In this document: positions 1 through 7,140 of the stretch, in pieces
Layout of the letters: the number at the start of each line of letters is the position of its first letter
How positions within the stretch are numbered: position 1 is the stretch's first letter
Assembly (NCBI GenBank): GCA_039715055.1
Contig: JBDLID010000131.1
Coordinates: forward strand, 1 to 7,908
Direction of reading: 5' to 3'
Origin: JBDLID01 sp039715055
GTDB lineage: Bacteria; Desulfobacterota; Desulfobulbia; Desulfobulbales; Desulfocapsaceae
DNA: 7,908 nt
Program-made: the position numbers and the translations under genes
The notes under the pieces: generated by a model
The model's input: only the letters and a program-made list of their open reading frames with translations
The model's database searches: none
Told to the model about the DNA's origin: nothing

Positions 1-1896
1 ATCACTCAGTATGACATGAAGCACACCGAGATGACCGGACTGATCAAGTTCGACTTTCTTGGTCTCAAGACGCTCACCGTCATTGACAAGGCTCTCAAAC
101 ATATCAAAACTGACATCGGTCTGGACCTTGATATCGACCTGATCCCCATGGACGATCTCAAAACATACGACCTGCTCTGTGGTGGAGACGCCCTTGGAGT
201 CTTTCAGCTTGAAAGCTCCGGCATGCGCGAACTGCTGGTCAACCTGGCACCGACACAGTTTTCAGATCTCATCGCCCTTGTTGCTCTCTACAGGCCGGGT
301 CCGCTTGACTCCGGCATGGTCAAAGACTTTGTAGAGACCAAGCACGGTAGAGCCACAGCCAACTACCCCCTGCCCCAGATAAAGCCTGTTCTGGAAGAGA
401 CCTACGGTGTTATTGTCTACCAGGAGCAGGTCATGAAAATCGCCAACATCCTGGCCAGCTATTCCCTTGGTGATGCCGATATTCTGCGCCGTGCCATGGG
501 CAAGAAAATTGCCGAGGACATGGAGAAGGAAAAGGTCAAATTCATGGCCGGTGCCCGCAAAAACGAGGTGCCCGAGGATAAGGCCGAAGCTGTTTTTGAT
601 CTCATGGCCATGTTTGCCGGCTACGGCTTCAACAAGTCCCACTCGGCAGCCTACGCCCTTATCTCCTACCAGACCGCCTATCTCAAGGCCCACTATCCGG
701 CCCAGTTTATGGCCGCCCTGCTCTCCTGCGACATGTCCAACACCGACAAGGTTGTGCTCTATATCCAGGAGTGCAAGGAACATGATATCCAGGTTCTGCC
801 TCCGGACATCAATGAATCCATGCAGGATTTTTCCGTCATTGATGACCGAATCCGTTTTGGCCTTGCCGCCGTCAAAAACGTTGGCGGAGCAGCGCTGGAA
901 TCCATCATCGATGAAAGAGAGCTCAGCAGCAGATATGAGTCACTCCAGGATTTCTGCAACCGTGTAGATTCCCGCAAAGTCAACTCCAGAGTTATCGAGA
1001 GCCTCATCAAGTCAGGCTCTTTTGACTCTCTTGGTGCCAAACGATCACAGCTCTTCGACATTCTTGACCAGACCATGGACCAGGCCAAGGCCGTTCAGCG
1101 AGACAAACAGTCCGGCCAGCTCTCACTGTTTGGGGTTGTCCCTGAATCTGAACCGGTGGACAAGAGCAGTATCGCCCTGCCCGATATCGACGAATGGGCT
1201 GACCGTAAAAAACTGGCCTTTGAAAAAGAGACTGTCGGCTTTTACATTACCGGTCACCCTCTCGATGACACTATCTCTGAAATTCGAACTATAACTGACA
1301 GTGATATAGCAGGACTCAGTGAATGTGGTGATGAACAGAGTGTCCGGGTAGGAGGACTCATTCGCAGCTGCAAGCAGCTCAAGTCAAAAAAAGGCGATCC
1401 CATGGCCTTTGTCACCCTTGAAGATATTCTCGACACCGTGGAGGTTGTCGTTTTTCCTGATGCCTATAGCAGGTGCTACCAGTATCTTTCAAGTGATGAG
1501 CCTGTGATTGTTCAGGGAACGGTGCAGAAAGATGAGCGGGGTGCCAAAATTCTTGCAGACTCCATTGAGCTGCTGCCGGCAGCTCGTGAAAAATATACGG
1601 AAGAAGTGAAAGTAATGCTCCATGCTGACCGGATAGGAAGGGCCAGGCTGGAATCGCTGAAAAAAATACTCTATCAGTTCCACGGCAGCTGCCCCCTTCT
1701 GCTGACCCTTCATTTTGCAGGCCAGGGGGAAGTCGATATAGAGGTCCTCAAAGACCTGACGGTTCGCCCCTGCCGGGAATTTTCAGACAAGGTCGATGGG
1801 CTGTTAGGCTACCCTGCTCTCTCCTATAAAAAGAGTCCGCTCATCTCCATCCCATCAAAACGTTGGAAAAACAGCAAGGGCAAAAACAATAACTGA
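1..1896 (+). CDS. dnaE: DNA polymerase III alpha subunit, C-terminal part (5' end outside window)
   Basis: This is the replicative polymerase subunit that extends DNA at the fork as part of the Pol III holoenzyme. The frame is open from base 1, so the gene enters from the left; 631 residues are visible, roughly the second half of a family member of about 1150 residues. Seen near the start is KFDFLGLKTLTVID, whose first Asp (visible residue 18) matches the third catalytic aspartate of the family (E. coli D555). Further on come RPGPLDSGM, the finger segment GYGFNKSHSAAYALISYQ, a helix-hairpin-helix region around residues 320-345, the internal beta-clamp-binding motif QLSLF (residues 373-377, bases 1117-1131), and an OB fold at about 446-525 containing VRVGGLIRSCKQLKSKKGDP. 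A basic, lysine-rich tail ends at TGA 1894-1896. The DnaE rather than PolC architecture fits a Gram-negative. There is no frameshift in the visible part. No terminator is evident before the next gene, 45 nt downstream. Confidence 0.97.
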   Translation: MTQYDMKHTEMTGLIKFDFLGLKTLTVIDKALKHIKTDIGLDLDIDLIPMDDLKTYDLLCGGDALGVFQLESSGMRELLVNLAPTQFSDLIALVALYRPGPLDSGMVKDFVETKHGRATANYPLPQIKPVLEETYGVIVYQEQVMKIANILASYSLGDADILRRAMGKKIAEDMEKEKVKFMAGARKNEVPEDKAEAVFDLMAMFAGYGFNKSHSAAYALISYQTAYLKAHYPAQFMAALLSCDMSNTDKVVLYIQECKEHDIQVLPPDINESMQDFSVIDDRIRFGLAAVKNVGGAALESIIDERELSSRYESLQDFCNRVDSRKVNSRVIESLIKSGSFDSLGAKRSQLFDILDQTMDQAKAVQRDKQSGQLSLFGVVPESEPVDKSSIALPDIDEWADRKKLAFEKETVGFYITGHPLDDTISEIRTITDSDIAGLSECGDEQSVRVGGLIRSCKQLKSKKGDPMAFVTLEDILDTVEVVVFPDAYSRCYQYLSSDEPVIVQGTVQKDERGAKILADSIELLPAAREKYTEEVKVMLHADRIGRARLESLKKILYQFHGSCPLLLTLHFAGQGEVDIEVLKDLTVRPCREFSDKVDGLLGYPALSYKKSPLISIPSKRWKNSKGKNNN

Positions 1897-1941
1897 CCTG
1901 ACACCCTGAAGACTCGCGACCTCTGAGGCAGAAAACCACCG

Positions 1942-3375
1942 ATGCAGAAACAGAAAAAACCAAATATCTTTTTTCTCCTGCTCATTTCAATGGTGGCCTT
2001 CGGCTTTATCGTCGGGATTACTTTCCCGCCTCTTGTCAAGCTCTACTTCAACACTGAAGAGGCGTTATCCTTTAATTTCACCATCATGTGCCTTGGTGCC
2101 GGGATCACCGTTGGCATCTTCAACTATGTTCTGTTTCTGGTCGTTGTTTCCAAGGAGCTTCGCTACCTGGTAAACGGTATGAAAAGAGTCAATGAGACTA
2201 TCCGCCATGCTGTTTTCGGCCAGGAGTCGATACCGAACCAGTATGAAATCGAGGTCAAGACCTCGGATATGCTGGGTGAGGTTGCCGTCGCCTTTAATAT
2301 TATGGGGAACTCCATTGATGAGCGCCTCAGGCGTGAGGCCCATTACCGCTCCATTGCCAGAGAACTTTCCAGCTCTGTCAAGCTGACCACGGTCACCGAT
2401 TCCATCTTAAGAAATTTTATCGAGGCGACCTGTATTCAGGCCGGGCTTCTTTACGGCAAAAGGGGAGATGAAATGGTCCTCTTTGCAAACAACGGTATTG
2501 ATCAATCGGAGCAACTGCCCCAGGTTCTTGACATCAAACACGGTCCGGCTGCCAAGGCCATCGCCTCCGGCAGAATCGTCTCCATTGCGGTGGAACCCGA
2601 CAACCTGAGCTGGTTCAGACAGTCGACACTGCTGGGAGATTTTATTCCAAAATCATTGAGGCTTATTCCTCTGATCTCGGAAAATCGTACCGCCGGGTTG
2701 ATCATTTCCGCCTGTGGCGGCTCTGAAAAAAGTGAAGAGCAGACCACCACAACTCTCGAGACCTACGCGTCCTACATGGCTCCTTACCTGCAAAACGCGC
2801 TGCTCCATTACAAAATTGAAGAGATGGCGTCCTATGACGCACTGACCGGTGTCCTTAACCGTCGTTTCGGGCTGCTGCGCCTCAAGGAAGAAGTTTCAAA
2901 GGCCATTCGGTACTCCACACCGCTGACTCTGATCCTGCTCGATATTGATCAGTTCAAAAACATCAATGACACCTATGGTCATCAGGCCGGAGACCAGGTT
3001 CTGAGCAACTTGACGCAACTCATAACAAATAATCTGAGAGACGAGGAAGTTGTCTGCCGTTATGGAGGAGAGGAGTTTTTTGTCATTCTCCCTCTTGCAG
3101 ACCTCAGGACCGGCTCCCAGGTTGCTGATAGGCTGCGGGAGTTAATCCAGAATGAAATAATCAACTTTATGGAGCATCAAATCATCACCACTGTCAGCCT
3201 GGGTGTGGCCAGCCTGGAGACACTGCCGGTCAATGACATCGACCTGCTGATCCACTCTGCAGACAGCGCTCTTTATTACGCCAAACACTCAGGGCGCAAT
3301 CGTGTGGCCTTTTTTCTTGATAATGAGACAATCCTGCTGAACAAGACAGAGGAAATTGACCTTCTGGCTCTATAA
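1942..3375 (+). CDS. Membrane-anchored GAF-GGDEF diguanylate cyclase
   Basis: Predicted to make c-di-GMP from two GTP at the inner membrane. The 477-aa protein has two hydrophobic segments (about residues 9-33 and 46-70) with a very short loop between them, so almost no periplasmic sensor. A HAMP-like linker (about 71-128) and a GAF-like domain (about 140-288) of unknown ligand follow, then a GGDEF domain (about 296-458). The active site looks complete: DALTGVLNRR at its start, LLDIDQFKNIND (D334, D336, N342), D351, and GGEEF at 375-379. The primary inhibitory (I) site is altered: the family RxxD reads R366-D-E-E369, with Glu for Asp. No EAL or HD-GYP domain is present. The ATG at 1942 is preceded by GAGG at 1925-1928, rather far away at 13 nt. 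The gene lies 45 nt after dnaE on the same strand and may be co-transcribed with it. It is confidently a cyclase by motif; the signal is unknown. Confidence 0.93.
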   Translation: MQKQKKPNIFFLLLISMVAFGFIVGITFPPLVKLYFNTEEALSFNFTIMCLGAGITVGIFNYVLFLVVVSKELRYLVNGMKRVNETIRHAVFGQESIPNQYEIEVKTSDMLGEVAVAFNIMGNSIDERLRREAHYRSIARELSSSVKLTTVTDSILRNFIEATCIQAGLLYGKRGDEMVLFANNGIDQSEQLPQVLDIKHGPAAKAIASGRIVSIAVEPDNLSWFRQSTLLGDFIPKSLRLIPLISENRTAGLIISACGGSEKSEEQTTTTLETYASYMAPYLQNALLHYKIEEMASYDALTGVLNRRFGLLRLKEEVSKAIRYSTPLTLILLDIDQFKNINDTYGHQAGDQVLSNLTQLITNNLRDEEVVCRYGGEEFFVILPLADLRTGSQVADRLRELIQNEIINFMEHQIITTVSLGVASLETLPVNDIDLLIHSADSALYYAKHSGRNRVAFFLDNETILLNKTEEIDLLAL

Positions 3376-3387
3376 GGAACCGGCCAT

Positions 3388-3912
3388 TCAGGCAAAGGCC
3401 AGGCCGCAATCGGGGCATGCCTCGTTGTTGGTCTTAAAGGTGTGGCCACAGGCCGGACAGGTTGCCGATCTTACCCCTGTATCAAACACCTGGTCAATAT
3501 TGGTCAGGTCGTGATCAGCCAGGCGGGTTGTTGCGTGAAATTCAGCGGCCAGGACCTCTAAAGCTGCCTGGGAATCGGCGATCCTGATCTGAAGATAAAC
3601 TTCACTGCCGCAGCATCCCTTGCCGCACCCGCTCTTATCTCCTGAAATGATGCTTGGTATGCGGCGCTCTGCCAGCAGCCCCTGCATCTGTTTCATTTCA
3701 CTGACTGAGCCCTTGCGCAGTACTCCGAGTTCATCATCTGCCGAGAGCTCCATGGAGCGGCTGTTCAGCTCCTTCTCATGACTTTTATACATGCCCAGTT
3801 TTTCAGCACCAGTGATCAGGTCCACCTCACAGACCGGACAGCAGGTCATGTCGGCCCGGTATTCATCATCACAGCTTGGGCAGTACTTCAAGTCTACTTC
3901 GATTTCACTCAT
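3388..3912 (-). CDS. Cysteine-rich protein: zinc ribbon - DUF2007-like domain - zinc ribbon
   Basis: Function unknown. The 174-aa protein carries C11-P-S-C14 and C25-P-V-C28 at the N-terminus, and C152-P-A-C155 and C166-P-D-C169 at the C-terminus. Both sets have the same spacing, C-x2-C-x10-C-x2-C, as expected for two zinc ribbons. Between them, about residues 62-127 (VLRKGSVSEMKQMQGLLAER to VYLQIRIADSQAALEVLAAE) look like DUF2007, a small domain called 'putative signal transducing' in domain databases; that match is from memory. Inside it is an extra cluster, C96-GKG-C100-C101. There are 12 cysteines in all and no signal peptide or membrane segment, so it is probably cytoplasmic and metal-binding. 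The ATG at 3912 has a good ribosome-binding site (AAGGAA just upstream). It lies 41 nt downstream of hslU on the same strand, so it may be the last gene of the xerC-hslVU unit. A regulatory, adaptor or redox role is possible but unproven. Confidence 0.85.
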   Translation of the reverse strand: MSEIEVDLKYCPSCDDEYRADMTCCPVCEVDLITGAEKLGMYKSHEKELNSRSMELSADDELGVLRKGSVSEMKQMQGLLAERRIPSIISGDKSGCGKGCCGSEVYLQIRIADSQAALEVLAAEFHATTRLADHDLTNIDQVFDTGVRSATCPACGHTFKTNNEACPDCGLAFA

Positions 3913-3953
3913 GACTTTTCCTTGAATATATAATTGATTGGTAATTTCTGTGG

Positions 3954-5375
3954 TTACAGAATGAAACGACTCAGGTCCTGATCCTCAACAATATCTGCAA
4001 GTTGTCCGCGAACATAGTCGGCGGTGACGGTAAATGTTTCACTGGGCCGCTCACAGGCGTCAAAGGAGAGTTCGTCAAGGACCCTTTCCATGACGGTATG
4101 AAGTCGACGCGCACCGATTTCTTCCGTTTTTTCATTGACCTCAACGGCAATGGAGGCAATCTCCTCGATGGCGGCGTCCTCAAAAATCAGGTCAACCTCT
4201 TCGGTCTTCATCATGGCCACATACTGCTTGATCAAGGCGTTTTCCGGCTCGGTGAGAATACGGACAAACTCCTCCCTGCCCAGGGAGTGAAGCTCCACCC
4301 GAATGGGAAACCGCCCCTGGAGTTCCGGGATGAGATCTGATGGCTTTGACAGATGAAAGGCACCGCTGGCGATGAAGAGGATGTGGTCTGACTTGATCAT
4401 ACCGTACTTGGTGGTCACGGTGGACCCTTCGACAATGGGAAGCAGGTCACGCTGCACCCCCTCTCTTGACACCTCTGGCCCCTGACTGCCGCTTCCACGG
4501 GAGGCGATTTTATCAATTTCATCAAGGAAAATGATACCCGACTGCTCACTGCGCTGGAGGGCCTCTTTGATCACCTTGTCCATGTCCACTAGACGTTCGG
4601 TCTCCTCCTTGGTGAGGGCAGTCATAGCTTCATCAACTCTCATCTTGCGGGTTTTTTTCTTTTTAGGAAATATCTTTGAGAAGGCATCCTGAAGGCTTGA
4701 CTGCATATCCTCCATTCCGGAGGTGGTCATGATTTCCACCATGGGGGCGCCATGGGATTCAGTGAGGGCAAGCTCTATCTGGCGATCATCAAATTTGCCG
4801 TCACGAAGCATCTGACGAAATTTTTCCCGTGTCGAATGGGACTGGTCATCGGCTTCAACAGGGATGTCACTGCTTTCGCCGTGGCCGATTAAAACACCAT
4901 CACTGTCCGCACCGAACCCGGGTTGTGATTTTGGCGCAGCGGGGCTGGGGGGAAGCAGGATATCGAGAATCATGTCTTCGGCATTGGCGGCAGCCAAGCC
5001 CTCGATCCGGTCCTTCTCCTCCTTTTTCACCATGCTGACGGCGATCTCGACAAGGTCTCGGATCATGGATTCCACATCACGCCCGACATAGCCCACTTCG
5101 GTAAATTTTGAGGCTTCCACCTTGAGAAACGGTGACTGAGCAAGTGTTGCCAGCCGTCTGGCAATCTCTGTCTTTCCGACACCGGTGGGGCCGATCATTA
5201 TGATATTTTTAGGTACGATCTCCTCTCTCAGAGGCGAGTCCACCTGTTGCCTGCGCCATCGGTTACGAAGGGCAATGGCAACGGATCGCTTGGCGTCAGC
5301 CTGGCCGACAATAAATTTATCAAGTTCCTGCAGGGTCTCAATGGGGGTCAGGGAGTGGTTGTTGGTCAGTGTCAT
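3954..5375 (-). CDS. hslU: ATP-dependent protease HslUV, AAA+ unfoldase subunit HslU (ClpY)
   Basis: HslU is the hexameric ATPase that unfolds cytoplasmic proteins and threads them into the HslV peptidase. The 473-aa sequence shows ELDKFIVGQ near the N-terminus, Walker A GPTGVGKT (62-69), the substrate-gripping pore loop GYVG (95-98), and an intermediate (I) domain inserted between about residues 110 and 270. Then come Walker B FLDEID (283-288), sensor 1 FIASGAF (334-340), the ELQGRFPIRVEL segment with the likely arginine finger R355, and the sensor 2 segment GARRLHTVMER (421-431). The C-terminal tail LSRFIL, which docks into HslV, is intact. It is about 30 residues longer than E. coli HslU (443 aa, recalled); most of the excess is a linker in the I-domain after LLPP, about residues 144-185. 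ATG 5375 is the only standard start before the conserved region; no clear Shine-Dalgarno precedes it. The gene follows hslV with a 25-nt gap. Confidence 0.97.
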   Translation of the reverse strand: MTLTNNHSLTPIETLQELDKFIVGQADAKRSVAIALRNRWRRQQVDSPLREEIVPKNIIMIGPTGVGKTEIARRLATLAQSPFLKVEASKFTEVGYVGRDVESMIRDLVEIAVSMVKKEEKDRIEGLAAANAEDMILDILLPPSPAAPKSQPGFGADSDGVLIGHGESSDIPVEADDQSHSTREKFRQMLRDGKFDDRQIELALTESHGAPMVEIMTTSGMEDMQSSLQDAFSKIFPKKKKTRKMRVDEAMTALTKEETERLVDMDKVIKEALQRSEQSGIIFLDEIDKIASRGSGSQGPEVSREGVQRDLLPIVEGSTVTTKYGMIKSDHILFIASGAFHLSKPSDLIPELQGRFPIRVELHSLGREEFVRILTEPENALIKQYVAMMKTEEVDLIFEDAAIEEIASIAVEVNEKTEEIGARRLHTVMERVLDELSFDACERPSETFTVTADYVRGQLADIVEDQDLSRFIL

Positions 5376-5400
5376 TGAATTATATTATTTTCAGTGATTA

Positions 5401-5931
5401 TCAGATGGTTTCAACAATTATGGAATTATTCGTATACACACAGATCGATCCGGCGATCTCCATTGCCTCACGACAAACTTCCTTGGCTGAGAGATTACTG
5501 TGAGCAATAAGTGCGGTGGCTGCTGCCTGAGCGTATGGACCACCGGAACCGATGGCCAGAACACCCTGGTCTGCCTCTATGACATCGCCGGTACCGGTGA
5601 GAAGCAAAGAATACTCACTGTCCACTGCAATGAGCATCGCTTCAAGCCTTCTCAGCATCTTGTCCGTTCGCCACTCCTTGGCAAGCTCAACAGCGGCACG
5701 CATCAGGTTGCCGTTGTACTGCTCGAGTTTTTGCTCAAGTTTGTCAAAAAGAGTAAAGGCATCAGCAGTTGCACCGGCAAACCCGGTTATTACACGGCCA
5801 TGGTAGAGCCTGCGGACTTTTTTGGCCTGATGTTTCATCACGGTGTTGCCCAGGGATACCTGGCCGTCGCCGGCAACCGCAACCTGGTCGTTGTGGCGGA
5901 CTGCAAGAATCGTCGTTGATCGTATTTTCAT
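5401..5931 (-). CDS. hslV: ATP-dependent protease HslUV, peptidase subunit HslV (ClpQ)
   Basis: HslV is the threonine peptidase core of the HslUV protease, a bacterial relative of the proteasome beta subunit. With the start at 5931 it is 176 aa, the normal family length. It begins MKIRSTTILAV, so a five-residue propeptide would be removed to expose T6 as nucleophile, much as in HslV proteins beginning MKFHGTTIL. Other active-site residues are in place: D22 in AGDGQ, K38 in AKKVRRL, and S129 in GSGGPYAQAA. The typical GFAGATADAFTLF, ELAKEWRTDKMLRRLEA and IAGSICVYTN segments are present. The frame is open up to an ATG at 6000, which would add 23 residues; I reject that start because the extension is AT-rich, lysine- and asparagine-rich, and would bury the nucleophile. 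Neither ATG has a clear Shine-Dalgarno. It lies between xerC (120 nt upstream) and hslU (25 nt downstream). Confidence 0.96.
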   Translation of the reverse strand: MKIRSTTILAVRHNDQVAVAGDGQVSLGNTVMKHQAKKVRRLYHGRVITGFAGATADAFTLFDKLEQKLEQYNGNLMRAAVELAKEWRTDKMLRRLEAMLIAVDSEYSLLLTGTGDVIEADQGVLAIGSGGPYAQAAATALIAHSNLSAKEVCREAMEIAGSICVYTNNSIIVETI

Positions 5932-6051
5932 GATATTGTTATTTGATTTGTATACTATTTGCTGATTTTTTATTTTTCTTTTCACATACAGAGCTGACAA
6001 CAGATAACAGCATCAAAGCATGTGATTGACAACTGTTTTACATGATACTTT
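5932..6051 (-). other. AT-rich xerC-hslV intergenic leader
   Basis: This 120-nt gap follows xerC and precedes the chosen hslV start, read on the minus strand. It is clearly richer in A and T than the flanking genes. The motif GTTGTCA occurs twice in it on the minus strand. One copy (TTGTCA at 6000-5995) could act as a -35 box, followed 17 nt later by the weak -10-like AAAAAT. I see no heat-shock (sigma-32) promoter, no CIRCE element and no convincing terminator hairpin. A separate hslVU promoter here is plausible but unproven. Confidence 0.3.
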
Positions 6052-6951
6052 TTAATGAGCCAGCGGGTGCGCCTTGTCATAGACCTCGGACAGGTAGTCA
6101 AGGGTCAGGTGGGTATAGCGCTGGGTGGTGGAAAGACTGGCGTGGCCGAGTAATTCCTGAACTGTCCGCAAATCAGCCCCCATCTCCAGAAGATGGGTGG
6201 CAAAAGAGTGGCGCAGAGCATGGGGTGTCACAATCTGAGCAATGCCTACCCTTTCGCCATACCCCTTAACCATTCTTTCGACACTCCTTGTGGTCAGGCG
6301 GCCGCCCTGGCCGTTGAGAAAAAGGGCCTCGTTTTCCGGGGGACGACCCCGTTTTATCCTCGAAGCGATCAGCTCCTGTCTCAATCCCAGCCACTGTTTA
6401 AGGGCATCAATGGCCGGACGCCCCACCGGCACGAGCCTTTCCTTTTTTCCTTTGCCCGTCACCCTAAGCATTTGCTCATCAAAATCAAGATCTGCCAAAT
6501 TACGCGACACCAGTTCCGCGACCCTGACTCCGGTGGAGTAGAGCATCTCCAGGATTGCATGGTCCCTTGCCTGATACCGATCATTTTCTGCCGGTGCCTC
6601 AATGAGACTGAAAACCTCGTCAACGGTGAGAAAAACAGGGATGGTTCTGGTCAGCTTGGGAGCTGCTATTCCATTAAGAGGCGATTCGATCACCTCTCTG
6701 GTTTTAAGCATGTATCGATAAAAACTGCGCAGGGCCGATAATTTTCTGGCCACTGTAGCTGCGCTGTTTTTACCATGCAGGGAAACCACATAACGCCTGA
6801 CATCGATAATTGTAACCTCGGCCGCTGTTTTCTTTTTCTTAAGCGTTGAAACAAATCCCTCCAGGTCTCTTCGATAACCGTCAACGGTATGAGGAGAATA
6901 CGCCTTCTCATGGCTGAGGTAGGCAAGAAAGGAAACAATGGATTTATTCAT
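6052..6951 (-). CDS. xerC: Tyrosine site-specific recombinase XerC
   Basis: XerC-type recombinases act with XerD at the chromosomal dif site to resolve chromosome dimers before cell division. The 299-aa protein has the usual length and both domains: an N-terminal SAM-like DNA-binding domain (about residues 1-95, with the Xer-typical YSPHTVDGYRRDL) and a catalytic domain (about 105-290). All catalytic residues are visible: R143 in STGVRVAEL, K167 in TGKGKKERLVP, H244 and R247 in PHALRHSFATHLL, H270 in LGHASLSTTQ, and the nucleophile Y279 in RYTH. Its place just upstream of hslVU matches the old cluster known as codV-codW-codX in Bacillus, which supports a housekeeping Xer rather than a phage integrase. 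ATG 6951 is the natural start; no strong Shine-Dalgarno is seen. XerC versus XerD is assigned by context and could be wrong, since Xer paralogues are close. Confidence 0.93.
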   Translation of the reverse strand: MNKSIVSFLAYLSHEKAYSPHTVDGYRRDLEGFVSTLKKKKTAAEVTIIDVRRYVVSLHGKNSAATVARKLSALRSFYRYMLKTREVIESPLNGIAAPKLTRTIPVFLTVDEVFSLIEAPAENDRYQARDHAILEMLYSTGVRVAELVSRNLADLDFDEQMLRVTGKGKKERLVPVGRPAIDALKQWLGLRQELIASRIKRGRPPENEALFLNGQGGRLTTRSVERMVKGYGERVGIAQIVTPHALRHSFATHLLEMGADLRTVQELLGHASLSTTQRYTHLTLDYLSEVYDKAHPLAH

Positions 6952-7140
6952 CGTTAATCGGTTTGATCTGTTACGCTAATAAAAACTTTGACACAACCAC
7001 CTCATTGACTGTTGGTTGTCCCGGCGGGATTTTCTCCTCGACTTCTCAACCGTCAATGAATATATACAAGCTCATACGGGATATGGAGCCACTCAACAGC
7101 CCAGCATTTTTGCTCATCAATCCATGCATTATATTCCATT
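6952..7140. other. Divergent xerC / xseB intergenic region
   Basis: This 189-nt gap lies between two start codons and must hold the promoters for both directions. Toward xseB, a weak sigma-70-like pair can be drawn: TCGACT at 7038-7043, 17 nt, TATATA at 7061-7066. A perfect TTGACA at 6988-6993 has no matching -10 box at the usual distance. Toward xerC, only poor matches are seen. The region also carries the inverted repeat listed separately. Short open frames run through it, but none resembles a protein I know. Confidence 0.4.
6993..7019. repeat. 7-bp inverted repeat, possible operator
   Basis: ACAACCA (6993-6999) is mirrored exactly by TGGTTGT (7013-7019), with 13 nt between them. The centre-to-centre distance of 20 bp is about two helical turns, as for a dimeric regulator site. 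It overlaps the end of a TTGACA hexamer and lies between the divergent xerC and xseB genes. No T-run follows, so it does not look like a terminator. A match of this length can also arise by chance. Confidence 0.3.

Noticed and set aside
262..783. 173-codon open frame on the minus strand, opposite dnaE
   Set aside because: It lies wholly within the well-conserved dnaE coding sequence, shows no recognisable motif, and is typical of antisense frames over a biased gene.
467..967. 166-codon open frame on the plus strand, inside dnaE in another frame
   Set aside because: Its composition (many Pro, Ser, Arg, Thr) is that of a shifted reading of dnaE, and dnaE itself runs through unbroken.
3340..3420. 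Bidirectional terminator between the convergent cyclase and zinc-ribbon genes
   Set aside because: Only 12 nt separate the stops. GGCC repeats can pair over 4 bp, but there is no strong stem and no T-run on either strand.
6193..6741. 182-codon open frame opposite xerC
   Set aside because: xerC has every catalytic residue in the opposite strand; the antisense frame has no family resemblance.
6052..6951. Tyrosine recombinase as a sign of a prophage or integrative element
   Set aside because: Its length, motifs and position beside hslVU match the housekeeping Xer gene. No attachment repeats, tRNA gene or phage genes are seen.
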